From Gilliamella sp. wkB171 (lineage in GTDB: Bacteria > Pseudomonadota > Gammaproteobacteria > Enterobacterales > Orbaceae): DNA of 64,000 nt. The translations under genes and the position numbers were made by a program. Below the pieces are notes generated by a model. That model was not told where the DNA came from. It was given only the letters and a program-made list of their open reading frames with translations, and did not search any database. Location: contig NZ_LYST01000043.1 of NCBI RefSeq assembly GCF_001693755.1, positions 558,001-622,000 on the forward strand, written 5' to 3'. This document shows positions 21,278-29,013 of the stretch, in pieces. Within the stretch, counting starts at the first letter, position 1. Each line of letters begins with the position of its first letter.

Positions 21278-21288
21278 GCGCTACCTAA

Positions 21289-21365
21289 CGGCGAGTAGCG
21301 CAGCTTGGTAGCGCAACTGGTTTGGGACCAGTGGGTCGGAGGTTCGAATCCTCTCTCGCCGACCA
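21289..21365 (+). tRNA. tRNA-Pro (anticodon TGG)
   Basis: 77 nt with encoded CCA. Acceptor CGGCGAG pairs with CTCGCCG. The anticodon arm ACTGG-TTTGGGA-CCAGT reads TGG, and the T arm is GGAGG-TTCGAAT-CCTCT. Its last 18 nt recur twice downstream in the tandem repeat. This is the only tRNA in its transcript. Confidence 0.96.
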
Positions 21366-21374
21366 ATTTTAAAT

Positions 21375-21406
21375 AAAAAAGCCTGCTCATTGAGTAGGCT
21401 TTTTTA
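21375..21406 (+). terminator. Intrinsic terminator of tRNA-Pro (repeat unit 1)
   Basis: AAAAAAGCCT...AGGCTTTTTT stem with an inner CTC/GAG extension, followed by a T run. It starts 10 bp after the CCA. Confidence 0.88.
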
Positions 21407-21540
21407 TTATCCGCTTCAACTTAAAGGATGGGAACCGATGGAGGTTCGAGCCGAGCGTAGCGAGACAACGTTGCTTTAGCAACGACCCGAAGGGCGAGCA
21501 TAAAATGCGAGTCATCCTCTCTCGCCGACCAATTTTAAAT

Positions 21541-21572
21541 AAAAAAGCCTGCTCATTGAGTGGGCTTTTTTA
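21541..21572 (+). terminator. Duplicated terminator (repeat unit 2)
   Basis: Exact positional copy, +166 bp, of the first terminator with one change in the 3' arm (AGTAGGC to AGTGGGC), which weakens one base pair. Confidence 0.75.
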
Positions 21573-21718
21573 TTATCCGCTTCAGCTTAAAGGATGAGAA
21601 CCGACGGAGGTTCGAGCCGAGCGTAGCGAGACAACGTTGCTTTAGCAACGACCCGAAGGGCGAGCATAAAATGCGAGTCATCCTCTTTCACTGATCAATT
21701 TTTTCATGATCATCAATC

Positions 21719-22750
21719 CTATAAACTTGCCCTTGATTGAATCACGGGTACTAATGTTGATAAATCAGGCTTCAAACACTCTAGCTGTTTATTTAATCGA
21801 TTTAACAACACAGCAGCGGTGTATTGACCAATTTGCTTTGATGGTAAAGCCACTGTTGTTAAAGTTGGAAAGCTGACTTGACTAAATTCATTATTACCAA
21901 ATCCACTCACTGCTAATTGATAAGGCACACGAATGTGTCGACGTTGGCACTCATACAATACTCCACAAGCTAATTCATCGGTTGTACAAATTAGCGCATC
22001 AAGTTCTGGCCAATTTAGTAGCATATCGGGTAATAATTCACTACCGGTAGTAAAGTTAGCCGGTTTAGCTGCATTGATGATGCGATGTGTTGGTAAATGA
22101 TAAGCTAGCATGGCTTTATGCCAACCATGTAAACGTTGTTGAAATAGTTGATATTGTTGATTCGCACAAAGTAAACCAATATGACGATAACCTTTTTTTA
22201 TAACGTGTTCAGTTAATATATACATCGCAAGGCTATCATCCAAGCCAATATGGGCATTGTCTAATTCATCAATTTGTTGACCGATGTTAACTATTGGTAC
22301 GGCTTTATTGTTAATCATTCGATTAATTAACGCATCATTGTCAAGATAAAATAGCACAATCGCTTTAAGATTATGATTATATAAGGTTTCTAATAATTGT
22401 GATTCACGATTGTAGTAATGGCAAGCTTCAATGATTAATGTGATATATCCCTGCTTGGCTAATTGAATTTGTAAGGTATTAAGTAAAATACGTGTAGAAT
22501 GATCATAGATTTGGTCAGTAACAACTGCAATGACTTGATTATCGGATGCTGATGCTAACAAGCTAGCCGCCACATTGGGTTTATACCCTAGCATTTGAAC
22601 AGATAATTGAATTTTTTGGCGTAGCTTATCAGACACCCTTTCAGGTGTTCGCAGCGCTCGTGATACAGTCATAGCACCAACACCTGCATGTTTAGCTACA
22701 TCAAATAATGTTATTTGTCCCGTACTCCTACGTTTTTTTATATCCTGCAT
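21719..22750 (-). CDS. LacI/GntR-family transcriptional repressor
   Basis: 343 residues. The N-terminal LacI helix-turn-helix is ITLFDVAKHAGVGAMTVSRAL (13-33), followed by the hinge helix region PNVAASLLASA. The periplasmic-binding-like effector domain runs from ~65 to the end, with ELDALICTTDELACGVLYEC and LAVSGFGNNEFSQVSFPTLTT, in GntR/IdnR style. It is transcribed divergently from a three-gene PTS operon 283 bp away. The palindrome at 22932-22945, with a central CG typical of LacI-family operators, lies in that gap. It probably represses the PTS genes and perhaps itself. The inducer is unknown. Confidence 0.9.
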   Translation of the reverse strand: MQDIKKRRSTGQITLFDVAKHAGVGAMTVSRALRTPERVSDKLRQKIQLSVQMLGYKPNVAASLLASASDNQVIAVVTDQIYDHSTRILLNTLQIQLAKQGYITLIIEACHYYNRESQLLETLYNHNLKAIVLFYLDNDALINRMINNKAVPIVNIGQQIDELDNAHIGLDDSLAMYILTEHVIKKGYRHIGLLCANQQYQLFQQRLHGWHKAMLAYHLPTHRIINAAKPANFTTGSELLPDMLLNWPELDALICTTDELACGVLYECQRRHIRVPYQLAVSGFGNNEFSQVSFPTLTTVALPSKQIGQYTAAVLLNRLNKQLECLKPDLSTLVPVIQSRASL

Positions 22751-22890
22751 TTCTTATCCCAATTGAATATTATCAAAGCTGTTAACCACACGACTTATAA
22801 CATACTTGCTAACAAAAAAGAGGACACAAGCCCAAATAATATACATAGTAATCTGTCTAAATGATAATTTTATGAATGTTTAGTTGAAAA

Positions 22891-22906
22891 TGTTATCTAA
22901 ATCACA
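22891..22906 (+). promoter_or_regulatory. Probable CRP-cAMP site upstream of the PTS operon
   Basis: TGTTA-TCTAAA-TCACA inside the wider AAAATGTTATCTAAATCAC, one mismatch from the two TGTGA/TCACA half-sites. It lies 25 bp upstream of the LacI-type operator. Confidence 0.6.
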
Positions 22907-22931
22907 AAATCAATAAAATTTTAATTAACTT

Positions 22932-22945
22932 TGATAGCGCTATCA
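22932..22945. promoter_or_regulatory. LacI-family operator between regulator and PTS operon
   Basis: Perfect 14-bp palindrome TGATAGCGCTATCA with the central CG step and AGCGCT core found in operators of GntR/LacI-type repressors. Best candidate site for the divergent regulator. Confidence 0.7.
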
Positions 22946-23032
22946 CATTTCTATTATTTTTTAATTTTTATTATTTCCCAATATGTTAGTTTATAAAAAA
23001 ATACTTAAGGTATCGATTTTAATGGAGGAAAA

Positions 23033-23476
23033 ATGTTAGATAAATGGTTAACTAACCAGACAGTTAATATTGTCGATTCCGTTGATGATTGGAAAGAAGC
23101 AATACAACTTTGTGCTAAGCCATTATTAGAAAGTAATGCCATTTCACCTAGTTATATCCAAGCTATTTTTCAACTACACCAATCCATTGGACCTTACTAT
23201 GTTTTAGCACCAGGTATTGCTATGCCACATGCTAGACCAGAGCAAGGGGTGAATCAATTAGGTCTATCAATGCTATTAGTTAAACAAGGCGTTAATTTTA
23301 ATTCGCAAGAAAATGATCCAGTCTATTTAATTACTTTATTAGCCGCGAGTGATAGTACCAGTCATATTGAAATGTTAACCCAATTAGCCGCGCTATTTGG
23401 CGAATCAAAAGATATGCAGACAATTTTTCAAGCAAAACAACGCGATGAAATCTTGGCTGTAGTTAAACACTATTAA
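23033..23476 (+). CDS. PTS EIIA component (ascorbate/mannitol-type fold, UlaC-like)
   Basis: Cytoplasmic phosphocarrier of a sugar phosphotransferase system, accepting phosphate from HPr. 147 residues. The phosphorylated histidine is His66 in GIAMPHARPEQGV, the standard EIIA type-2 motif; a second family block is PVYLITLLAASDSTSHIEML. A GGAGG ribosome site lies 5 nt before ATG. First gene of EIIA-EIIB-EIIC, 30 bp before EIIB. The substrate is probably a sugar acid or pentose-like compound by family, but is not determined. Confidence 0.92.
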   Translation: MLDKWLTNQTVNIVDSVDDWKEAIQLCAKPLLESNAISPSYIQAIFQLHQSIGPYYVLAPGIAMPHARPEQGVNQLGLSMLLVKQGVNFNSQENDPVYLITLLAASDSTSHIEMLTQLAALFGESKDMQTIFQAKQRDEILAVVKHY

Positions 23477-23506
23477 CTTTAATAACAAAATGAAGGGATA
23501 AATAAA

Positions 23507-23779
23507 ATGAAAATTATGGCAGTTTGCGGTTCAGGTCTTGGTAGTAGTTTTATGGTTGAAATGAATATCAAAAAAGTGCTGAAAAAATTAAATGTTGATG
23601 CTGAAGTTACCCATGCAGATCTTGCTTCAGCAACCCCAGATCAGGCGGATTTATTTGTCATGACCAAGGATTTAGCGGCAAGCTCTGGCATTCCAGCTGA
23701 CAAATTAGTTATTTTAAATAATATTATCGATATCAACGATTTAGAAGCAAAACTCGTTGAACATTTCGCTAAACATTAA
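23507..23779 (+). CDS. PTS EIIB component (UlaB-like)
   Basis: Small phosphocarrier, 90 residues, that takes phosphate from EIIA and passes it to the sugar in the EIIC channel. The P-loop with the active cysteine is at the N-terminus, CGSGLGSS with Cys7, as in the lactose/ascorbate EIIB fold. It continues with HADLASATPDQADLFVMTKDLA. 30 bp after EIIA and 20 bp before EIIC; clearly one operon. Confidence 0.93.
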   Translation: MKIMAVCGSGLGSSFMVEMNIKKVLKKLNVDAEVTHADLASATPDQADLFVMTKDLAASSGIPADKLVILNNIIDINDLEAKLVEHFAKH

Positions 23780-23799
23780 TGATATTATGAGGACTTGCT

Positions 23800-25167
23800 A
23801 TGATACAAGAAATAGTAAAGTTTATTGTTGATATTTTAAAAGTACCTTCAATATTAGTTGGACTTATTGCCATGGTTGGGCTTATTGCTCAGCGTAAATC
23901 CTTTGCTGACACGGTTAAAGGTACCATTAAAACTATTTTAGGTTTTTTAGTATTAAGTGGTGGTGCAACCGTACTCATTAGTGCTATTACCCCATTAGGC
24001 ATGATGTTTGAACAAGCGTTTAAATTACAGGGTATTATTCCGAATAACGAAGCTATTGTTTCAATGGCACTTAATGAGTATGGCGCAGCAACAGCGTTAA
24101 TTATGGCATTTGGTATGGTTGCAAATATCATTGTTGCGCGTTTTACTCGTTTAAAGTTCATCTTTTTAACTGGTCATCATACTTTTTATATGGCTTGTAT
24201 GATAAGTATAATATTAACAGTAGCGGGGTTTGAGGGATGGCAATTAGTCTTTACTGGTTCATTAGTGCTTGGCTTAATTATGGCCTTTTTCCCTGCACTT
24301 GCACAACCGCAAATGCGTAAAATAACCGGTAATGATGATGTCGCTTTTGGTCACTTTGGTACATTAGGTTACGTTTTAGCTGGTTGGCTTGGAATGGCAG
24401 TTGGTAAAGGATCTCGTTCAACCGAAGAGATGAATCTACCTAAAAATCTAAGCTTTTTACGTGACAGTTCAATTTCAATCTCATTAACTATGATGATTAT
24501 CTATTTAATTCTTGCTATCTTTGCAGGTCCTAACTACGTCGAAACGACTTTAAGTAAAGGTGATAACTATCTAGTTTATGCAATTATAGAAGCCATTACT
24601 TTTGCCGCAGGTGTATTTATCATCCTACAAGGTGTACGCTTAATTCTAGCTGAGATTGTCCCTGCATTTACTGGTTTTTCTGAAAAATTAGTCCCGAATG
24701 CTAAACCTGCTTTAGATTGCCCTGTCGTATTTCCATATGCACCAAATGCAGTATTAATCGGATTTTTATGTAGTTTTTTAGGTGGATTAGTCGGACTATT
24801 TGTACTTGGACAATTAGACTTAGTATTAATTCTACCAGGCGTTGTACCGCATTTCTTCTGTGGGGCAACTGCTGGGGTATTTGGTAATGCAATGGGCGGC
24901 CGTCGCGGTGCCATGCTTGGTGCATTTGCCAATGGATTACTGGTAACATTCTTACCTGTGATGTTATTACCAGTTTTAGGTTCACTTGGTTTTTCAAATA
25001 CTACGTTTTCTGACGTCGATTTTTGTGGTGTCGGTATTATCCTCGGTAATATGGCAAAATGGTTTAATAAAGATGTGATAATGGCAATTATTGTAGTCAT
25101 CTTCGCTTTACTCGTTATTTTCAACTATACGATAAAACCTAAAAACAGCAAAAACGATAAAGCATAA
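23800..25167 (+). CDS. PTS EIIC permease, ascorbate (UlaA/SgaT) family
   Basis: Inner-membrane sugar channel of the PTS, 455 residues with about 11 membrane spans. Family features: an N-terminal span IVDILKVPSILVGLIAMVGLIAQ preceding GTIKTILGFLVLSGGA, then FLTGHHTFYMACM and the conserved ALDCPVVFPYAPNAVLIGF and VVPHFFCGATAGVFGNA. UlaA itself uses L-ascorbate, but relatives with other substrates exist. No ulaD/E/F-type catabolic genes follow; the operon ends in two hairpins. Specificity is therefore open. Confidence 0.92.
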   Translation: MIQEIVKFIVDILKVPSILVGLIAMVGLIAQRKSFADTVKGTIKTILGFLVLSGGATVLISAITPLGMMFEQAFKLQGIIPNNEAIVSMALNEYGAATALIMAFGMVANIIVARFTRLKFIFLTGHHTFYMACMISIILTVAGFEGWQLVFTGSLVLGLIMAFFPALAQPQMRKITGNDDVAFGHFGTLGYVLAGWLGMAVGKGSRSTEEMNLPKNLSFLRDSSISISLTMMIIYLILAIFAGPNYVETTLSKGDNYLVYAIIEAITFAAGVFIILQGVRLILAEIVPAFTGFSEKLVPNAKPALDCPVVFPYAPNAVLIGFLCSFLGGLVGLFVLGQLDLVLILPGVVPHFFCGATAGVFGNAMGGRRGAMLGAFANGLLVTFLPVMLLPVLGSLGFSNTTFSDVDFCGVGIILGNMAKWFNKDVIMAIIVVIFALLVIFNYTIKPKNSKNDKA

Positions 25168-25195
25168 CCAATATGCTTTATTTTATTAAAAAGCT

Positions 25196-25229
25196 ATACC
25201 AGACTAAGCCATAGTCTGGTATTTTTTTA
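25196..25229 (+). terminator. Terminator of the PTS operon
   Basis: Stem ATACCAGACT / AGTCTGGTAT followed by TTTTTTT. A second weaker hairpin (TAAAGCATA / TATGCTTTA, 25158-25180) overlaps the EIIC stop region just before it. Confidence 0.92.
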
Positions 25230-25413
25230 TCGGTACATTATAGACTTACTAATAATCTATCGCTTATAGTTAATCACTATTACCTTACATTCGGCTATGC
25301 ACAAAGCACCATGATAAGCTTTTTTTACTATCAATAAGCTATATTTGTCTTGAATGTTTGACGGTTAGAATAATGACACAGACAATATATTTATAAGAAA
25401 TAAGGAACAAATA

Positions 25414-25965
25414 ATGACTAATAGCCAAACTGATAGCATTTTGGTAAATCCACATATAATACTAAAAACTGCTAATAACAGTTATGCCAAAGAACTATAT
25501 AATGTCATTGATTTCAATCGAAACTATTTTAGCCAATTTATGGCATGGCCTAAATTTGTGATAAACGAATTAGATACAGCTAAATTTTTACAAGAGTGCT
25601 GGTTAAAACATCAACAAAATCAGAGTAAAACCTATGTCATTATACAAAATGATAAGGCTGTCGGTATATTGTCTTTCAATCAAATCGATACTAGCAATAA
25701 AACAGCTTATATTGGATATTGGCTTGATAGCCGAGCACAAGGTAAAGGTGTTATGACTCAAGCAATCCAAGCGCTTACCAACTACTATGCATCACAAAAA
25801 ATTATTAAACGGTTTGTTATTAAATGTGCTGTTAGTAATGTAAAAAGCAACGCTGTAGCAAACCGTTGTGGTTTTAGTTGGGAAGGAAGATTAAAACAAG
25901 CTGAATACTTAAATGGGATTTATCACGACCAAAACATTTATGGACTGATTTCAACTTATATGTAA
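25414..25965 (+). CDS. GNAT acetyltransferase, RimL-like
   Basis: 183 residues. Single GNAT domain of the ribosomal-protein-serine acetyltransferase subgroup: HIILKTANNSYAKELYNVID at the N-terminus, then YIGYWLDSRAQGKGVMTQA with the acetyl-CoA loop (R/Q)..G.G.(M/A), then CAVSNVKSNAVANRCGF and EGRLKQAEYLNG. This subgroup includes RimL (acetylates L7/L12) and SpeG-type relatives; the substrate cannot be chosen from sequence. An AAGGAA ribosome site precedes ATG. Stand-alone gene. Confidence 0.85.
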   Translation: MTNSQTDSILVNPHIILKTANNSYAKELYNVIDFNRNYFSQFMAWPKFVINELDTAKFLQECWLKHQQNQSKTYVIIQNDKAVGILSFNQIDTSNKTAYIGYWLDSRAQGKGVMTQAIQALTNYYASQKIIKRFVIKCAVSNVKSNAVANRCGFSWEGRLKQAEYLNGIYHDQNIYGLISTYM

Positions 25966-26089
25966 AACAGCAATTAACATCTGTCTGTAAAACTGAAAAC
26001 TCAACCATTATCATTTTAAGAAAATAACCGGCAATTGCCGGTGTTGATCAAGTAATAGTCTGTTCGTTTAATATGAACTCATGCAATAA

Positions 26090-27538
26090 TTATTTATTGA
26101 TGATATAACCACAAATTGCTAACAGCACTACAACAAATAAAGTTGCTATAGCGATGATGTATTGTGTTTTTGTTCGATATTTTTTCATCTCACCAAGGGA
26201 AAGCTCTCTACTTTTATTTTTGCTATGATAATAATAGTATAAAGGTAACCCAAGTAGAGTAAGTACTATTGATGCTATGCCATTAAACGTTTGATAAACC
26301 AACATGCCATAAATAACATAAATTGCACCAATGATCGCCATAATTGGAACTATCGGATAAGCAATAACTTTATAAGAACGCGGTATATCTGCATATTTTT
26401 TTCGCGCTATAATCACCCCAATAAACGTCAGCAAATAAAAAACCCATATTGAAAACATGGATATCTCAGATAGACGATCTGCATCAAGCAAGATTGAATA
26501 TAAAAAAGCAAACACCACTAATACCGAGATCGCATTAACTGGTGAACGACTATCTTCATCAAGTGTACTAAGATAACGAGCGCCAATAATAGTGCCTCGT
26601 TCAGCCATACTAAAAATAGTACGAGATAATGTCATAATATAACCATTAATCCCACCCAAAATTGATACCATTATGCCTACTGCCACTAAATTCCCACCTA
26701 AATGACCAAACATTCGTTGTGAGGCAACAGCCGAAGCATCATGACCAAGAGTGACCATTTCTTGAACTGGAAATATTTTAAACAGTGCTATATTTATACA
26801 AGCATAAACAATGACTAAAAATATGATGCCTAAAATAATTGCTTTAGGTAAAACTTTTGCCGGATTATGAATTTCACCAGCAACCGAAGCAACTTGTGCC
26901 CAACCGTCATAAGCAAACAAGGTCGCCAAAATAGCTACAGCAAAAGGCGCGAAAGTTTCAATACCCTGTCCACTAGCCCCAAATAAGGCAACTTGACCAT
27001 TGCCTTTCCATAATCCAAATACAGCTAAAAGTAATATTGGAATTAATTTACAAACTGTAGCTAGCGTTTGTAGATACCCCGCTTGTTTAACACCGATTGC
27101 ATTAATAAATGCGATAAAACCTAATACCCCAGCGCTCACCGCCATACGATAATTATCATCTATATTGAATAACAAACAAAAAACTGAACTAAAATAACCA
27201 ACTAATGCACCAACTAAAGAAGGCGCAAATAACACTGTTATCATCCAACCATAAAGATGAGCAATTTTAGGGCCATAGATTTTTTCTAAATAAACGAGCA
27301 TGCCACCTGTTTTTGGAAACATAACCCCCAATTCACACAGCGTTAATCCCCCACAAATAGAAAAAATACCACCAATTATCCAAGCTAGCAGCGCATAATT
27401 ATAATCGCCGGCTACGGCTAATACGGCTGGCGGTTTCATAAAAGCGCCCGCCCCTAATACCATTCCTACAACTAACGACAATGCAGAAACTAAACCAAGA
27501 TCTTTTCTTAATTTACTTTCTAGATTATGTTCTGACAT
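26090..27538 (-). CDS. APC-superfamily amino-acid permease
   Basis: 482-residue inner-membrane transporter with about 12 spans. The first span carries the APC substrate motif SLVVGMVLGAGAFMKPPAVL. Other family features are TLFAYDGWAQVASVAGEIHNP, typical of the LAT/exchanger branch, and a polar C-terminal YYYYHSKNKS. Related proteins exchange or import neutral amino acids (SteT, YkbA). The N-terminus is cytoplasmic and charged (SEHNLESKLRKDLG). The gene stands alone. The exact substrate is unknown. Confidence 0.87.
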   Translation of the reverse strand: MSEHNLESKLRKDLGLVSALSLVVGMVLGAGAFMKPPAVLAVAGDYNYALLAWIIGGIFSICGGLTLCELGVMFPKTGGMLVYLEKIYGPKIAHLYGWMITVLFAPSLVGALVGYFSSVFCLLFNIDDNYRMAVSAGVLGFIAFINAIGVKQAGYLQTLATVCKLIPILLLAVFGLWKGNGQVALFGASGQGIETFAPFAVAILATLFAYDGWAQVASVAGEIHNPAKVLPKAIILGIIFLVIVYACINIALFKIFPVQEMVTLGHDASAVASQRMFGHLGGNLVAVGIMVSILGGINGYIMTLSRTIFSMAERGTIIGARYLSTLDEDSRSPVNAISVLVVFAFLYSILLDADRLSEISMFSIWVFYLLTFIGVIIARKKYADIPRSYKVIAYPIVPIMAIIGAIYVIYGMLVYQTFNGIASIVLTLLGLPLYYYYHSKNKSRELSLGEMKKYRTKTQYIIAIATLFVVVLLAICGYIINK

Positions 27539-27656
27539 AACTGTTCCCTTGAATATAAAAATACATCTACAAAATGGGTTTATATTAGGGATTTATTTAT
27601 AAAACACAAGAAAGATTAATTTCAAAAAATTAGAAAGGCATAAAAATCAAGGTAAT

Positions 27657-27685
27657 AAAAAAGTTAGCTAAACACTAACTTTTTT
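27657..27685 (-). terminator. Terminator of the zinc alcohol dehydrogenase gene
   Basis: Perfect stem AAAAAAGTTAG / CTAACTTTTTT with a 7-nt loop, 20 bp past the stop. T and A runs on both sides make it bidirectional. Confidence 0.92.
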
Positions 27686-27705
27686 ATTAATTGGTAAAAT
27701 GAATA

Positions 27706-28740
27706 TTAGTTTTTCTTTTTCATTTTCATATCAACCACCATTCGACCGCGAATTTTACCTGCTTTCATTTCTTCGATCATCTCATTGATATCTTCGAGCG
27801 GTCTTTTCTCGACAATAGGAACCACTTTACCTTCAGCACTAAAACGGAATGCTTCAGCAAGATCCTCGCGTGTACCAACAAGCGAACCTAATACTTGTAT
27901 ACCATCTAATACTGTTTTGGGAATACTTAAATCCATGGTTTCAGAAGGTAAGCCTAACGCGACAACTCGACCTAATGGGCGCACAGAATTAATTGCTTGA
28001 TTAAATCCTATTTTGGTCACTGAAGTCACCACTGCACCATGAACACCTCCATCAGTATGTTCTTTAATATAAGCACCCACATCATCAACTTTTTTCGGGT
28101 TAACAACCAAATCAGCCCCTAATGTTTTACATAACTCTAACTGACTGTCACTGTTACTAATTGCGACAACTTTGTTATTAAAAACTTTCTTTCCATACTC
28201 AATAGCAAGCGTGCCTAACCCACCAATGCCAAACACTGCCAACCATTGACCTGGTTTTGTGTCTGCAACTTTAATACCTTTATAAGTGGTAACACCGGCA
28301 CAGGTGACACTAGTGGCTTGAGCAGGATCAAGCCCATCGGGGACTTTAACGGCATAATCAGCTTTAACAATACATTGTTCAGCCATTCCACCATCGACAC
28401 TATAACCCGAGTTAAGCGCATGGCGACAAAATGTTTCGTTACCTGAAATACAATATTCACATGTACCACAACCGGCATGGAACCATGCTATACTCACGCG
28501 ATCGCCTATTTTTAAACTTTTTACATCAGGCGCAATTTTAGTCACAATCCCAACTCCCTCATGACCAATAACCCGCCCCGGTTTTTTCCCAAAATCACCC
28601 GATGCAACATGAATATCGGTATGACAAAGCCCACAATATTCAACATCGACTAAAGCCTCACCAGCTTCTAAAGGGCGAAGAGAAATATCTTTGATGTCAA
28701 CTTGCCCATCACACTCTTGTCTAATAACGGCTGCTTTCAT
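27706..28740 (-). CDS. adhP: Zinc-dependent alcohol dehydrogenase (AdhP type)
   Basis: NAD-dependent medium-chain dehydrogenase converting ethanol and other primary alcohols to aldehydes or the reverse. 344 residues. Catalytic zinc site: CGLCHTDIH near 36 and GHEGVGIV near 59. The structural zinc cysteines are in CGTCEYC...TFC. The Rossmann motif is GIGGLG near 172. The tail [10 protein letters not shown] is typical. Together with adhE it gives the cell a second ethanol/acetaldehyde route. Ribosome site GGAGAA. Single-gene unit. Confidence 0.93.
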   Translation of the reverse strand: MKAAVIRQECDGQVDIKDISLRPLEAGEALVDVEYCGLCHTDIHVASGDFGKKPGRVIGHEGVGIVTKIAPDVKSLKIGDRVSIAWFHAGCGTCEYCISGNETFCRHALNSGYSVDGGMAEQCIVKADYAVKVPDGLDPAQATSVTCAGVTTYKGIKVADTKPGQWLAVFGIGGLGTLAIEYGKKVFNNKVVAISNSDSQLELCKTLGADLVVNPKKVDDVGAYIKEHTDGGVHGAVVTSVTKIGFNQAINSVRPLGRVVALGLPSETMDLSIPKTVLDGIQVLGSLVGTREDLAEAFRFSAEGKVVPIVEKRPLEDINEMIEEMKAGKIRGRMVVDMKMKKKN

Positions 28741-29013
28741 TATATTCTCCTAGAAAAGTTTTAAGTTTAAGATGTAATGATTTTCATTTTAAACTAAATT
28801 TTTTCTAAAAATTTGATTAATTTCACAAATTTTCAAAAGAATAGGATTATTAAATGATTTTTATAAAAGATTGCCATCAAACCAAACTAAATTAAAAAAT
28901 GATAAAATAAAGCCGTTAACGTGAGTAGATGAATAAATGGATAACTTGATAAAAAAGAGGAACAAAACTGTGTTTATTGATCCTCTAATTTTCGTGATTA
29001 AAAAAAATGAATA

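Larger units (their letters stand above)
21348..21697 (+). repeat. 166-bp tandem repeats seeded by the tRNA-Pro 3' end (rtT-like)
   Basis: Two units of exactly 166 bp, 21348-21513 and 21514-21679, plus a degenerate third head at 21680-21697. Each unit opens with the last 18 nt of tRNA-Pro: identical in units 1 and 2, four mismatches in the third. It continues with a terminator hairpin, then a copy of the T-arm start GGAGGTTCGA (21440-21449, 21606-21615), then a 64-nt insert before the next tRNA tail. Unit 2 differs from unit 1 by only a few substitutions. The layout parallels the 178-bp rtT repeats that follow tyrT in E. coli, each beginning with the tRNA 3' end. No open frame of note is present. 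Confidence 0.9.

Noticed and set aside
21348..21697. CRISPR array
   Set aside because: Units are 166 bp, only two, and contain tRNA and terminator parts; no short direct repeats with unique spacers and no cas genes.
24576..25124. 182-codon open frame antisense to the PTS EIIC gene
   Set aside because: Low-complexity composition (Lys, Pro, Asn, Thr-rich), no ribosome site, and fully opposite a well-conserved permease. It is a frame shadow caused by codon bias.
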